From Clostridia bacterium (lineage in GTDB: Bacteria > Bacillota > Clostridia > Christensenellales > Aristaeellaceae), in assembly GCA_017428385.1 (NCBI GenBank), contig JAFRQX010000032.1:49942-113941 (forward strand): a DNA stretch of 64,000 nt. Direction: 5' to 3'. Below, piece after piece: positions 48,208 to 57,727 of this stretch. The notes beneath the pieces are model-generated. The model had not been told where the DNA came from and did no database searches. It saw only the letters and a list, made by a program, of their open reading frames with translations. Numbering within the stretch: position 1 is the stretch's first letter; every line of letters starts with the position of its first letter. The translations under genes and the position numbers were made by a program.

Positions 48208-49593
48208 TCAGCCCGGCGTCGGCGCGGTCAGCTTATCCAGCCGCTTCCGGGCCACGAGCATATAGCAGAGGAAGTGGATCGCGAAGGTCACGAACCACGA
48301 AACCGGATAGGACATATACAGGACCGTCAGGGTATGGTTCTGCGCGAAGATTGTCATAATCCAGACAATCCGCAGCAGGCAGGCCCCGGTCAGGGATACG
48401 ATCATCGGCATAATGGAATAACCGATACCCCGCAGCTGGCCGACCATCACGTCCATCAGTCCGCAGAGGAAATAAGTCGGCATAATGATGCCCATACGCA
48501 CCAGGCCGTCCGAAATCACCTGTGCCTCGGAATTGTACAGGCTCATCAGCGGCGCGCCGAACAGCAGGGTCAGCAGGCCCATGGAAAGCCCGATCACCGT
48601 GACGATGCCCAGGCAGCACCAGAGCGTCTTCCGTACCCGGTCCGCCTTACCTGCCCCGTAATTCTGGCTGGCAAAGGTCATGTCCGCCTGATGCTGGGCA
48701 TTCATCGCCGTATAGACAAAGCCCTCGATATTGGAGGCCACACCGTTTCCGGCCACCACCAGGGAGCCGAAGGAATTGACCGAGGACTGGATCAGCACAT
48801 TGGAAATGGAGAAAAGGCTGCCCTGCAAGCCTGCCGGCAGGCCGACGCGCAGGATCTCCTTCAGGCTCTTTCCGTCAATCCGGCATTCCCGCAGATTCAG
48901 CTGGGTTACGCCCCGGGTACGGAACAGGCACAGCAGTACCAGCACCATACTGACTATCTGGCTGGCCACGGTGGCAATCGCCACACCAGCCACATCCATA
49001 TGGAACACGATCACCAGCAGCAGGTTCAGAAGCACATTCACCAGGCCGGAAATCATCAGGTAAACCATGGGGCGCTTTGTATCCCCGACTGCCCGCATTG
49101 TCGCCGCACCGAAGTTGTACAGCATATTGGCGGGCATGCCCAGGAAGTAGATCTTCACATAGAGCGTGGCCCCGTCAATCACGTCCGGCGGGGAATCCAT
49201 CATCTGCAGCAGCGGCCGGGCTGCCAGGAAGCCAAAGGCGCCCACCGCGATACCCATGAACAGCGCCAGCGTCATGGCCGTATGCTCCGCCTTTCGCAGC
49301 GCCTTCACGTCCCGGGCACCGTAATTCCGGGCAACCGCCACGCTCGCGCCGACGCCCAGGCCCATAAAAACATTCACAAGCAGGTTGATCAGCGAGCCGG
49401 TGGAGGAAACCGCGGCCAGCGCTTCATGGCCGGCATAGTTGCCCACCACAATCACATCCGCCGCGTTATACAGAAGCTGCAGGATACCCGTCAGGATCAG
49501 CGGTCCCGAAAAGGCAAGGATCCGGGGAAGCAGCGGGCCTTCCGTCATGTTGATTTCACGACGTCCCCGTCCTTCCCGGTGAATACGAAACAT
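48208..49593 (-). CDS. MATE family efflux transporter (second copy)
   Basis: 461-residue, 12-helix exporter. The core begins MTEGPLLPRILAFSGPLILT (codon 16), the usual family start. An upstream ATG, 5 bp from the preceding stop, adds 15 residues and has a better-spaced ribosome site, so the N-terminus is uncertain. Landmarks: GILQLLYNAADVIVVGNYAG and GLGVGASVAVARNYGARD, with a matching second half. It is only distantly similar to the 5733-7118 MATE protein. It is co-transcribed with the upstream metallophosphoesterase. The substrate is unknown. Confidence 0.92.
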   Translation of the reverse strand: MFRIHREGRGRREINMTEGPLLPRILAFSGPLILTGILQLLYNAADVIVVGNYAGHEALAAVSSTGSLINLLVNVFMGLGVGASVAVARNYGARDVKALRKAEHTAMTLALFMGIAVGAFGFLAARPLLQMMDSPPDVIDGATLYVKIYFLGMPANMLYNFGAATMRAVGDTKRPMVYLMISGLVNVLLNLLLVIVFHMDVAGVAIATVASQIVSMVLVLLCLFRTRGVTQLNLRECRIDGKSLKEILRVGLPAGLQGSLFSISNVLIQSSVNSFGSLVVAGNGVASNIEGFVYTAMNAQHQADMTFASQNYGAGKADRVRKTLWCCLGIVTVIGLSMGLLTLLFGAPLMSLYNSEAQVISDGLVRMGIIMPTYFLCGLMDVMVGQLRGIGYSIMPMIVSLTGACLLRIVWIMTIFAQNHTLTVLYMSYPVSWFVTFAIHFLCYMLVARKRLDKLTAPTPG

Positions 49594-49597
49594 GATA

Positions 49598-50680
49598 TTA
49601 TCTCTCTGCTTTCCTGGTCAGTGTAATCTTTGTGATTACAGGATTGTTGAAAATTCTGCCCGGCTGGTGCTCATAATGGGGATCCGAACCCATGCCAGGG
49701 CTGATATACTGGGGAATGCCGGACAGGTAGCTGAGCCCCTGGATCAGTTCATCCTTCGGGAACCAGCCCAGTTCCGGCACATAGATCGCGCCGACAAGGG
49801 GAATACGCCACTGCCCGCCGTTGTAATGTCCGGCCAGGATCAGGGACGCGTAACGCATGGAAAACGCATCGTCCTTCGCCGACCAGGCGATCATATCCGA
49901 AACATATTCTTCACTCAGCGGGGTATGGGTCAGCACCACCTGGATGTCTTCTGTCGTGAATTTTTTCTTGATTTCCTTCAGGGATTCAATCCGCTGCGTC
50001 TCATATTCCAGTGAACGCATCCGCGCCGCGTCATCCGCTGTCAGCGAGGCGGCCCGACGGTTCAGCTCTTCTGCCTGCTGGTCAATGGTGCTCTGCATTC
50101 CCTTCAGGTCCAGCACGTACAGTTCTTCCGGAACAAGCCACAGCCGGCCCTTTTCCCGGGTAATCAGCACAGGCTGATCCAGGATGGTCACTCCGGCCGC
50201 CTGGATTTTTTCCGCCCAGTCGGTATATACGGAAAGGCTGCTGTGCGCCTTTGTCTCAATAAATGATCCGTCCGTGTCCCCGGGAATCAGGTATTTCGGC
50301 GTATCATGGGGCATGATGCTGATCAGTTCCAGCAGGGGCTCCACGTCCCCGTCCTCGCCCAGCATATCACCGGTCATCACCACACAGGAGTACCGTGTAT
50401 CCCCCAGCGCGTTTTTGATGCCCTTCTGTCCCTCGCTGAACCGGGCGCCGTGAAGATCGCTGATATGCAGGATGGAGAAATTCTCCAGGTCCGGCGGCAG
50501 GTCCAGGATGGTGAGTTTTTCCTCGCGAAGCAGCACCCCGCGGGCAATCGTCGCGTTCACAGCCCACAGTAAAGCGATCAGCAGCGGCAGCAGGATCAGA
50601 ACCGCGTTGCGGATACGATGGCCCCGGTTTCTCCTGTTCAGTTCCGAAGCAAAAATGTACTGATTCCTCTCCCGCCGCAC
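49598..50680 (-). CDS. Membrane-anchored metallophosphoesterase
   Basis: 360-residue calcineurin-like phosphoesterase anchored by an N-terminal TM (~residues 25-45, AVLILLPLLIALLWAVNATI). Metal ligands: HISDLHG (motif I), VVMTGDMLGEDGD (motif II), VLTHTPL and LAGHYNGGQWRIP (motifs IV and V). Motif III, normally GNHD/E, reads IPGDTDGS, a notable change at the Asn-His position. An inserted coiled segment (IDQQAEELNRRAASLTADDA) interrupts the fold. The start is GTG with AAGAGGTG upstream. It is followed 4 bp later by a MATE gene. The substrate is unknown; activity may be reduced. Confidence 0.82.
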   Translation of the reverse strand: MRRERNQYIFASELNRRNRGHRIRNAVLILLPLLIALLWAVNATIARGVLLREEKLTILDLPPDLENFSILHISDLHGARFSEGQKGIKNALGDTRYSCVVMTGDMLGEDGDVEPLLELISIMPHDTPKYLIPGDTDGSFIETKAHSSLSVYTDWAEKIQAAGVTILDQPVLITREKGRLWLVPEELYVLDLKGMQSTIDQQAEELNRRAASLTADDAARMRSLEYETQRIESLKEIKKKFTTEDIQVVLTHTPLSEEYVSDMIAWSAKDDAFSMRYASLILAGHYNGGQWRIPLVGAIYVPELGWFPKDELIQGLSYLSGIPQYISPGMGSDPHYEHQPGRIFNNPVITKITLTRKAER

Positions 50681-50707
50681 GGTTCACACACCTCTTTTCC
50701 TGCACCC

Positions 50708-50736
50708 ATTATAGGGGGTTGCGGAGGAATAAGCAA
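50708..50736 (-). promoter_or_regulatory. Promoter of the phosphoesterase-MATE operon
   Basis: On the minus strand TTGCTT (50736-50731), 17 bp, TATAAT (50713-50708). Confidence 0.75.
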
Positions 50737-50752
50737 GCCGGGACGGGCGTCA

Positions 50753-50780
50753 AAAAGCTGCCGGTTGCCCGGCAGCTTTT
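50753..50780 (-). terminator. Terminator after the 76-residue gene
   Basis: AAAAGCTGCCGG / CCGGCAGCTTTT stem with a short loop, directly after the stop at 50789. Confidence 0.8.
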
Positions 50781-50788
50781 GGTTTTCC

Positions 50789-51019
50789 TTACATCATTTC
50801 ACATCCGGTTTTTTCCGGACCTTCCTTGCCGGAAACGTAGCCGGCACGGAAGGCCGCGTTCACTTCCCGGAGTTCCATACGGCCTTCAATATAGTCCTCA
50901 TACATCCGGATGATCCCGGGAGCACAGCCATCACAGGCGCCCTCAGTGTTCCCGACGGCTTCCGCCACAATGGCCGCCCGTTCCTCCCGGGTCGTGTCCT
51001 TGATCAGAATACTTCTCAT
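50789..51019 (-). CDS. Conserved small protein with a CDGC motif
   Basis: 76-residue cytoplasmic protein: RSILIKDTTREERAAIVAEA, then GACDGCAPGIIRMYEDYIEG, then a Gly-Lys-rich end with a C-terminal CEMM. The CxxC and acidic helices resemble a small clostridial family that is often mislabelled as a PurH fragment; the real function is unknown. It is 17 bp downstream of the pullulanase gene and ends in a terminator, so it is probably co-transcribed with it. Confidence 0.6.
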   Translation of the reverse strand: MRSILIKDTTREERAAIVAEAVGNTEGACDGCAPGIIRMYEDYIEGRMELREVNAAFRAGYVSGKEGPEKTGCEMM

Positions 51020-51036
51020 GCTTTCCTTTTCCTTCT

Positions 51037-53631
51037 TTACTTAGCCCGGACCAGCAGCACCGTGCGCTCCGCAACCGTCACCGTTCCGCTGATGGTCTGT
51101 GCGCCTTCCGGATCAATGGTTTCGTTGTACAGCAGTGCCTGCCACTCGCCTTCCGGCAGGGTCGCATCCCGGTCGGCTTTGGGATTGACCAGGGCATAGG
51201 CAATCAGCTTTTCATTCTCCGTCCAGCGGACTTCGATCGCGTTATCCTCCAGCACCTCACAGGCAATCTCCCCGCCGGTCAGGAACGGATTTGCCTTCCG
51301 CAGGGCAATCAGCCCACGGTAGAAATCCCGCATGGCCATGTTGGCGCTGCCCGCCGTCAGATCATCCCAGCGGATGTTGTTCACCTCATCCGAAGACTTA
51401 TAGCTGTTGGAGTCTCCGCCCTTGGAACGCAGCATCTCCTCACCGGCCAGGAAGAAGGGAATACCCTTGCCGATCATGATGATCGAGGTGCCAAAGCGGT
51501 TCATCTTCAGCCGGTCCTCCTCTGAATCAACAGAGCAGGAGGCCAGCAGCCGGTCATACAGGGTATGGTTGTCATGGCAGGCCATGTAGTTGATGACACC
51601 GTTGCCCGGCACAGACCAGGACACCATCGTGTTCTTCACACCGCCGGTCAGTCCGAAGACCACCTGTCCGGCCGTATTCTTACTGACGATACCGCTGATA
51701 TAACCCCGGTCCTTCGCATTGAATACGCTGCCCTTCAGGCCGTCCCGGATCGCGTCATTGAACACTGCGACCGCGCCGATGGCGCCTTCGGAAGCCGTAA
51801 CCTTCTTGATGTTTGCCTGGCTTGCCCGCCGGTTTTCCATCAGGGGCGTCGTACCGCCGGTCCAGCCTTCCCCGTAAATAATCGCCCGGGGATTCACGGC
51901 GTGCACCGCGGCCTCGATCTCCTGCATGGTCTGGACGTCATGCAGCGCCATCAGGTCAAAGCGGAAGCCGTCCACATGGTATTCCTCCGCCCAGTAGCGA
52001 ACAGAATCCACCATGTACTTCCGGAACATGGGACGCTCCGAAGCAGTCTCGTTGCCGCAGCCGGAACCGTTGGACCAGCCGCCCCGGTTGTCGAAGCGAT
52101 AGTAGTAATACGGAACAATCCGGTTCAGGCAGGAATTCCCGTCGTAGGTATGGTTGTACACCACGTCCATGACCACGCCCAGCCCGCTCTGATGCAGCGC
52201 CTGCACCATCTGCTTGAATTCTTTGATACGGACTTCGCCGTGGAACGGATCCGTGGAGTAGCTTCCCTCCGGCACGTTATAGTTCTTCGGGTCATAGCCC
52301 CAGTTGAACTGCGGTTCATCGGATGATTCATCCACGGTGGCATAATCGTATACCGGCTGCAGGTGCACATGGGTGATGCCCAGGTCCGTCAGGTAGTCAA
52401 TGCCTGCCGGCTCTCCGGAAGCGTTGGTCAGGCCATGTTCGGTAAAGGCCAGGTACTTGCCCGGATAAGCCGACGAGGCCAGCTTGTTGGAGAAATCACG
52501 GACGTGCACTTCCCAGATCACGGCCTCATTGTAGGCGTTGATACTGTCAATAAATGCATCCTCGCCAAACCCTTCCGGATCCGTGGCGTCCAGGTCGATC
52601 ACCATGCCCCGGTCTCCGTTCACGCCGACGGCCTTCGCATAGGGATCCACCGCCTCCTGCTCCCCGACAACCGTTGTGACCGAATAGGTATAGTAGGTGC
52701 CCGCGCCGCAGGCAGCCTCCGCGCTCCAGACACCCTTCTCCTCCCGGGTCATCTCCACGCGGTCATAAGCTTCCCCGCCGTCGCCGGCTTCAAACAGGTT
52801 CAGCACCGCCCGGGACGCCGTCGGCGCCCAGACCTTGAAGACAGTGCCGTTTTCCCCGGGCACAGCGCCCAGGTCATCCCCGTCATAGTTAAACTTTTCC
52901 GCAAAGGCGGCTGAATCAAAAACATTGGTGGGCACCGCGGTGATCGCGTCATAACCTTCAATCTGCACTGTATAGGAACGGGTCAGGTCCAGCTCCTCCC
53001 CGACGGTGATCTTGCCGGCGATCACGCTGTTGTTCAGGCTGGACAGCCCGGTCACTTCCAGTTTCCTGCCGGTTTCCTGCTCGGTCACCGTCACCTGGTC
53101 CATGGACTCGAGCCGCACCGCCGGATTCAGGTAATACTGAATCTGGTTCAGCTCGACAATACCTGCCATCGTCATTTTCTTCTCCTGGTACAGCGTCACG
53201 CCGCCGTCGTTGCTCTTGTACTGGTTCTCATCTCCCGGCAGCAGGTAAACCTCTGTCGTATCCCCGGTAATCTCAGCGTAGCGGTCCCCGTCATAATCCT
53301 TGGTTGCCTCGCCCCAGCTTGCTCCGCCGGGATCCGAGCACCTGCGGCGGACGATGAAACCAACCTCGCTGACGTCCTCCGGCACGTTCAGGACAACCTT
53401 CACCCCGTAGGCACAGGGATGGAACAGGTATCCGTGGCCGTCCGCGTTGGGATACCAGATCCACATGTCGCAGGTGCTGTAATCCGCTTCCTCGTCCTGC
53501 CAGTAGAAGGTCAGCTGGCGCGTCCCCTCCTCCCGGGGCAGGGTGTATTCCTCCTCCGCGAAGGCCGTCGGTCCCCATAGCATCGTCAGTACCATCAGCA
53601 AAGCGGTCAGCATACACATGATCTTCTTCAT
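51037..53631 (-). CDS. pulA: Type I pullulanase (GH13), secreted
   Basis: 864-residue exported debranching enzyme that cuts alpha-1,6 links in pullulan and starch dextrins. Signal peptide: MCMLTALLMVLTMLWGPTAF. Then come an N-terminal starch-binding-like domain (~30-130), a linker domain, CBM48 (~245-340, GTVFKVWAPTASRAVLNLFE) and the barrel. The pullulanase signature FNWGYDPKNYNVPEGSYST is intact. Catalytic groups are GFRFDLMA (nucleophile Asp), IYGEGW (acid/base Glu) and MACHDNHTL. The third codon ATG is used as start because GGAGGG abuts the first ATG. It implies starch use outside the cell. Confidence 0.95.
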   Translation of the reverse strand: MKKIMCMLTALLMVLTMLWGPTAFAEEEYTLPREEGTRQLTFYWQDEEADYSTCDMWIWYPNADGHGYLFHPCAYGVKVVLNVPEDVSEVGFIVRRRCSDPGGASWGEATKDYDGDRYAEITGDTTEVYLLPGDENQYKSNDGGVTLYQEKKMTMAGIVELNQIQYYLNPAVRLESMDQVTVTEQETGRKLEVTGLSSLNNSVIAGKITVGEELDLTRSYTVQIEGYDAITAVPTNVFDSAAFAEKFNYDGDDLGAVPGENGTVFKVWAPTASRAVLNLFEAGDGGEAYDRVEMTREEKGVWSAEAACGAGTYYTYSVTTVVGEQEAVDPYAKAVGVNGDRGMVIDLDATDPEGFGEDAFIDSINAYNEAVIWEVHVRDFSNKLASSAYPGKYLAFTEHGLTNASGEPAGIDYLTDLGITHVHLQPVYDYATVDESSDEPQFNWGYDPKNYNVPEGSYSTDPFHGEVRIKEFKQMVQALHQSGLGVVMDVVYNHTYDGNSCLNRIVPYYYYRFDNRGGWSNGSGCGNETASERPMFRKYMVDSVRYWAEEYHVDGFRFDLMALHDVQTMQEIEAAVHAVNPRAIIYGEGWTGGTTPLMENRRASQANIKKVTASEGAIGAVAVFNDAIRDGLKGSVFNAKDRGYISGIVSKNTAGQVVFGLTGGVKNTMVSWSVPGNGVINYMACHDNHTLYDRLLASCSVDSEEDRLKMNRFGTSIIMIGKGIPFFLAGEEMLRSKGGDSNSYKSSDEVNNIRWDDLTAGSANMAMRDFYRGLIALRKANPFLTGGEIACEVLEDNAIEVRWTENEKLIAYALVNPKADRDATLPEGEWQALLYNETIDPEGAQTISGTVTVAERTVLLVRAK

Positions 53632-53685
53632 CTTCATCCCTCCTGCTGTATATCAATGTTTCAGAATGCATCCGTTTCTGTCTGG

Positions 53686-53714
53686 ATTATACCATCCTTC
53701 CCGATCCTCAGCAA
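53686..53714 (-). promoter_or_regulatory. Promoter of pulA
   Basis: On the minus strand TTGCTG (53714-53709), 17 bp, TATAAT with TG extension (53691-53686). No catabolite-repressor site was recognised. Confidence 0.7.
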
Positions 53715-53733
53715 TGCCGGGCAGGACAGAAAA

Positions 53734-53753
53734 CCTGCCGGTTTCCCGGCAGG
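53734..53753 (-). terminator. Terminator after the CapA-like gene
   Basis: CCTGCCGG / CCGGCAGG stem followed on the minus strand by TTTTCTGT. Confidence 0.75.
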
Positions 53754-53761
53754 CTGTTGTT

Positions 53762-54877
53762 TCATTGCTTCACGGATACGCTGACCACCGCACCCGATAC
53801 CGGATCAAACGATCCGGGGGATACGCCCGTGGAGTCTTCCATCTTTTTCAGCACCCGCTCCGCGTCCGCGCCTTCCAGCAGCACCGGTGAATAATCGTTG
53901 CGTCCCGCCTCACCGGAAACAGAAACCGGATAGAAATGCAGGGTAATCATCTCCAGTTCTCCTTCATTGAAGGAGAGCTCCGCCTGCACCGCCAGCGCGT
54001 CATGATCCTTCGGATTCGTGTTACCGCCGAAAACGCAGTTCCCCAGACTGTAGACCACCGGCACGCCGCAGCGCTCCTCCCAGCCCTGCACCACATGGGG
54101 ATGGTGGCCGATGATCAGGTCGGTGCCGCATTCCAGGGCCCGGTTCACAATCTGCTGCTGATAGCCATCCGGTTCGGACGCGTATTCCGTCCCGGCATGC
54201 ATCACCGTAATGACCGCCGCGCATCCTGCGGAGTGCAGGAATTCCGCCCGCTTTGCGTAATCCTTCGCCCGGTTGCCGGAAAGCGATCCGGACACTCCCA
54301 GGAAACCGATCATCAGGCCGTCCTCATTCTTCCAGACCGCCGTGCAGTCCGTACCGAAATAAGCGATACCGGCAGTATCCAGCGCCGCCTTCGTATCCAG
54401 GTAGCCGGCCGTATCATAGTCATGGGAATGATTGTTGGCCAGGGTGACGCATTCCACGGATCCCGCTTTCAGGATCTCCGTATAGGCCGTGGCCCCTTTG
54501 AAATTATAGGTCTTTTTGACTTTGGAAAGATCCCGGTCTGAAAGCACGCCTTCCAGATTGGCCACCGTCAGGTCATCCCCCGCAGTAAGGGCTGTCAGGT
54601 TCCGGAAGGGATATTCCATCCCGTTCTGCTCAATCACCCGGATAAACCCCCGGGCCGCGTTCCGGGTTTTCTCCTCCCCGCCGAGGGTACAGTCCCCCAG
54701 GAAGGTAATCCGGACCGTGCCGGTATATTCCTGGACAGGAAAGAGCAGCTCCGCCGGATCATTCTCCCCGGAGAAAGCCAGCCACTCGCCGGACGCGGAC
54801 GCAGAAACAGTCCAGGCCGGCAGCAGAAACACCGCCAGCAGCAGGATTGCTTTCCTCAGTCTGTCCCTTGCGATCAT
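53762..54877 (-). CDS. CapA-family secreted phosphoesterase-like protein
   Basis: 371-residue exported protein of the CapA/PgsA group (calcineurin-like fold), found in poly-gamma-glutamate and capsule systems but also alone. The N-terminal hydrophobic segment (AILLLAVFLLPAWTVSASAS) is a signal or anchor. Motifs: RITFLGDCTLGGEEK, DLTVANLEGVLSD, VTLANNHSHDYDTAGY, VTVMHAGTEYASEPDGYQQQ, IIGHHPHVVQGWE and VVYSLGNCVFGG. No capBCE genes are present, so a polyglutamate role is not supported. The start follows GGAGGGACAGAAA. Confidence 0.9.
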   Translation of the reverse strand: MIARDRLRKAILLLAVFLLPAWTVSASASGEWLAFSGENDPAELLFPVQEYTGTVRITFLGDCTLGGEEKTRNAARGFIRVIEQNGMEYPFRNLTALTAGDDLTVANLEGVLSDRDLSKVKKTYNFKGATAYTEILKAGSVECVTLANNHSHDYDTAGYLDTKAALDTAGIAYFGTDCTAVWKNEDGLMIGFLGVSGSLSGNRAKDYAKRAEFLHSAGCAAVITVMHAGTEYASEPDGYQQQIVNRALECGTDLIIGHHPHVVQGWEERCGVPVVYSLGNCVFGGNTNPKDHDALAVQAELSFNEGELEMITLHFYPVSVSGEAGRNDYSPVLLEGADAERVLKKMEDSTGVSPGSFDPVSGAVVSVSVKQ

Positions 54878-54895
54878 TTTCTGTCCCTCCGGTCC

Positions 54896-55588
54896 TTACA
54901 TATCGTTCAGCCGGTGGTAATGATGGCCGTGAATATGGCGTCCGTCATTGGCCAGTTCCAGGCAGGGCAGCCGCCGGGAGCCCGGATTTTTGTCCAGCCG
55001 GATGATGGTGATGCCGGTAAACTCCAGGTGGAACAGTCCGCAGGCATAGGGGAACGGCAGGTTCAGGATATGCCCCATGGCTGCGGCGGAAGAACCGCCA
55101 TGGCTGAACAGTGCCACCGTCTTCTGCCGGTTGTCCGGCCTCACGCACCGGTAAAAGGCGCCCTCCCGCTCATAGCCCAGGGAGCGCAGCCATTCGTCCG
55201 TCTTTTCCGCCACCATATCCGCGTTCGCGGTCACCTGGTTGTTTTTGAAATACGGATGTTCCCGCCAGCCGGGATTGGTCAGGTCCCAGCCTTCCTCCGC
55301 CATCAGGTCCGCCAGGTCCCAGGGATGGCCGTTCGACGGAAGCGGGTTTCCGTCCGTGCTGCCCCAGTGCAGCTCCCGCATATAATCCAGGGTCTGCACC
55401 GGCCGTTTCAGCAGTTCCGCCGTTGCAGCCGCGGTTTCAGCCGCCCGGCCCAGGGGAGAGGAAAATATCTCTTCAATGCCTTCATTCCGGAGGCGTTCTG
55501 CGGCTTCCACCGCCTGCAGTTTTCCCATCTCCGTGAGGCAGTCATGGGCGTAATCCGGTTCACCGTGACGGACAAAGATAATTCTCAT
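54896..55588 (-). CDS. Histidine phosphatase family protein
   Basis: 230-residue phosphoglycerate-mutase-like phosphatase. The catalytic RHG is in IIFVRHGEPDYAHD, the second Arg/Glu region in IFSSPLGRAAETAAATAELL and YMRELHWGSTDG, and the second His in TVALFSHGGSSAAAMGHILN. The C-terminus ends in a His-rich stretch (HIHGHHYHRLNDM), which is unusual. The start MRIIFVRHG is chosen over longer upstream frames that lack family similarity. It precedes the CapA-like gene by 18 bp. The substrate could be a phosphosugar or a cobalamin intermediate; it cannot be told. Confidence 0.88.
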   Translation of the reverse strand: MRIIFVRHGEPDYAHDCLTEMGKLQAVEAAERLRNEGIEEIFSSPLGRAAETAAATAELLKRPVQTLDYMRELHWGSTDGNPLPSNGHPWDLADLMAEEGWDLTNPGWREHPYFKNNQVTANADMVAEKTDEWLRSLGYEREGAFYRCVRPDNRQKTVALFSHGGSSAAAMGHILNLPFPYACGLFHLEFTGITIIRLDKNPGSRRLPCLELANDGRHIHGHHYHRLNDM

Positions 55589-55674
55589 ACAGTCCTGTGC
55601 TCCTCCAGCATCTGATTCTCTTCCTATACGATACAATGAAAACCCTGCCTTGTCGAGTGGAATCAATCCCGGAC

Positions 55675-55704
55675 TTGCACCGCCCGCGAATGCTCTGCTA
55701 CAAT
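55675..55704 (+). promoter_or_regulatory. Promoter of the macro-domain gene
   Basis: TTGCAC, 18 bp, TACAAT; AGGAAGGAG follows before the ATG. Confidence 0.6.
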
Positions 55705-55730
55705 AATTCCAGGAAGGAGAGTGAGTCCTC

Positions 55731-56810
55731 ATGCCCTTCGAAATCGTCAGAAATGATATCACCACCATGAAGGTGGACGCCATCGTCAACGCGGCCAACC
55801 GTTCCCTGCTGGGCGGCGGCGGTGTGGACGGCGCCATTCACCGTGCCGCGGGCCCGGAGCTGCTGGAGGAATGCCGCACCCTCGGCGGCTGTGAAACCGG
55901 CGAGGCGAAGATTACCAAAGGCTATCGGCTGCAGGCCCGATATGTGATCCACACCGTCGGCCCCATCTGGCACGGCGGGCACAACGGCGAAAAAGAACTG
56001 CTTTCCGCCTGCTACCGTCATTCCCTGGAGCTGGCCGTGGAGAACGGCTGCCAGAGCATCGCCTTTCCCATGATTTCCGCCGGTGCCTACGGCTATCCCG
56101 GAGACCAGGCCATGGCCGTGGCCGTGGAAACCATTACCGGCTTCCTGATGAACCATGACCTGATGGTCTATCTTGTCGTATTCGGACGCGACTCCTTCCT
56201 GAACAGCAAAAAGCTGTTCCGCGACGTGAAGGAATACATCGACGACGTCTATGCCGAATCCCGCATCCGGAGAAGAAGGGAAAATATCCGTGAAAACCTC
56301 TGGCATTCGGATGAAAAGGCCGCGCTGGACTATGACATGGAGATCTGTGAGTCCCTTATGGGGACCTCCTGCTCTGATGCGGCGGAACCGAAAGTCCAGG
56401 CGTCCGCCCCGGCTCCCGCTCCCGCTCTTGTTCCCGACTGGGATGAAATCCTGAAGCAGACGGATGAAGGTTTTTCCCAGGCCCTGATCCGGCTGATCGA
56501 TGAACGCGGCATGACAGACGCCCAGTGCTACAAGAGAGCCAATGTGGACCGGAAGCTGTTCAGCAAAATCCATTCCAACCCGGCCTACAAACCCAGCAAG
56601 CCCACCGTGCTCGCTTTTGCGGTAGCGCTGGAACTTACCCTGCCGGAAACCAAATCCCTGCTGAAGAAGGCCGGGTTTGCCCTGACCCGCAGCAGCAAGT
56701 TTGATCTTGTCCTGGAATACTGCATCAAACACCGGATCTACAATATCTACGACATCAACGAAGTGCTCTTCGAACTGGATATGCCGCTGCTCGGCTCCGG
56801 CATGGGCTGA
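55731..56810 (+). CDS. Macro-domain protein with C-terminal HTH-like domain
   Basis: 359-residue cytoplasmic protein. Residues 1-~170 are a macro domain that binds or removes ADP-ribose: [20 protein letters not shown] and [15 protein letters not shown], then [12 protein letters not shown]. The middle has a basic region ([14 protein letters not shown]) and an Ala/Pro linker. The C-terminal ~110 residues ([20 protein letters not shown], then [20 protein letters not shown]) look like a divergent XRE-type helix-turn-helix. A vWA-domain gene follows 100 bp later. Together they suggest ADP-ribose-linked stress or regulation; this is inference. Confidence 0.85.
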   Translation: MPFEIVRNDITTMKVDAIVNAANRSLLGGGGVDGAIHRAAGPELLEECRTLGGCETGEAKITKGYRLQARYVIHTVGPIWHGGHNGEKELLSACYRHSLELAVENGCQSIAFPMISAGAYGYPGDQAMAVAVETITGFLMNHDLMVYLVVFGRDSFLNSKKLFRDVKEYIDDVYAESRIRRRRENIRENLWHSDEKAALDYDMEICESLMGTSCSDAAEPKVQASAPAPAPALVPDWDEILKQTDEGFSQALIRLIDERGMTDAQCYKRANVDRKLFSKIHSNPAYKPSKPTVLAFAVALELTLPETKSLLKKAGFALTRSSKFDLVLEYCIKHRIYNIYDINEVLFELDMPLLGSGMG

Positions 56811-56912
56811 TTTGTCGCCTGCCGGGCGACCCTTTTCCCTCCGGTTTCCGTTATGATCATGATGCAGGGTTGAGAAAAGCCCTGACAGAATACGGACCGG
56901 AGGGGTTTTATT

Positions 56913-57563
56913 ATGAAAAAGAATCTGACAGAAATGGTCTTCATCCTTGACAAGAGCGGTTCCATGTCCGGGCTGGAGGCTGATACCATCGGCGGTTTCA
57001 ACGGCATGATCGAAAAGCAGAAGAAGGAAGAAGGCGAAGCCCTGGTCTCCACCGTACTGTTTTCCGATGAAAGCCACGTCATCCACGACCGGGTGGACCT
57101 GCAGAAGATTGAACCGATGACAGACCGGCAGTACTACGTCGGCGGCTGCACCGCCCTGATCGACGCCATCGGCGGGGCGATCCACCATATCGGCAACGTC
57201 CACAAATACGCCCGGGAGGAAGACCGGCCGGAGCACACGATCTTCGTCATTACCACGGACGGCATGGAAAACGCCAGCCGCCACTATACCAGTGACAAGG
57301 TCAAGAGCATGGTCAAGCGGCAGAAGGAAAAATACGGCTGGGAGTTCCTCTTCCTGGGAGCGAACATCGACGCCGTGGAGACGGCCGCCCGTTTCGGAAT
57401 CAATGAAGACCGGGCCGTGAACTTCTGCAACGACGCGCAGGGCCAGGCGCTGAACTATTCCGAGGTTTCTGAAGCAGTCCGGATGGTCCGCAGCTGCGCG
57501 CCGCTGGGCCGTGCCTGGAAGCGGAAGATTGAGGAAGACTTCAAATCCAGAAAAGGCGATTAA
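56913..57563 (+). CDS. vWA-domain protein
   Basis: 216-residue cytoplasmic protein that is a single von Willebrand factor A domain. The metal site (MIDAS) is intact: VFILDKSGSMSGLEADTIGG supplies DxSxS, CTALIDAIGGAIHHIG the Thr, and VITTDGMENASR the second Asp. The C-terminus is basic. Such small vWA proteins accompany tellurite/stress and metal-insertase systems and can act as assembly factors. The neighbour is a macro-domain/HTH protein, probably in the same operon. ATG follows GGAGGGG, and a terminator follows the gene. Confidence 0.87.
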   Translation: MKKNLTEMVFILDKSGSMSGLEADTIGGFNGMIEKQKKEEGEALVSTVLFSDESHVIHDRVDLQKIEPMTDRQYYVGGCTALIDAIGGAIHHIGNVHKYAREEDRPEHTIFVITTDGMENASRHYTSDKVKSMVKRQKEKYGWEFLFLGANIDAVETAARFGINEDRAVNFCNDAQGQALNYSEVSEAVRMVRSCAPLGRAWKRKIEEDFKSRKGD

Positions 57564-57614
57564 TCATCCGGCCTGTGCACCTGCTGAAAAACAGCGTATA
57601 ATGTACTGGCTGCA

Positions 57615-57646
57615 CCCGGAACGGGGCTTCCGTTCCGGGTTGTTTT
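57615..57646 (+). terminator. Terminator after the vWA gene
   Basis: CCCGGAACGG, a 5 nt loop and CCGTTCCGGG, then TTGTTTTGT. Confidence 0.8.
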
Positions 57647-57727
57647 GTGTCCTTTTCAGATTTTTTTGAAAGTAAAAGTCAAATTGCGGCGTTTTATTCC
57701 GTCATATATATGTGGGAGGTGAAGTCG

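Noticed and set aside
53762..54877. CapA as part of a poly-gamma-glutamate capsule operon
   Set aside because: No capB, capC or capE homologue is adjacent; the neighbours are a phosphatase and pullulanase.
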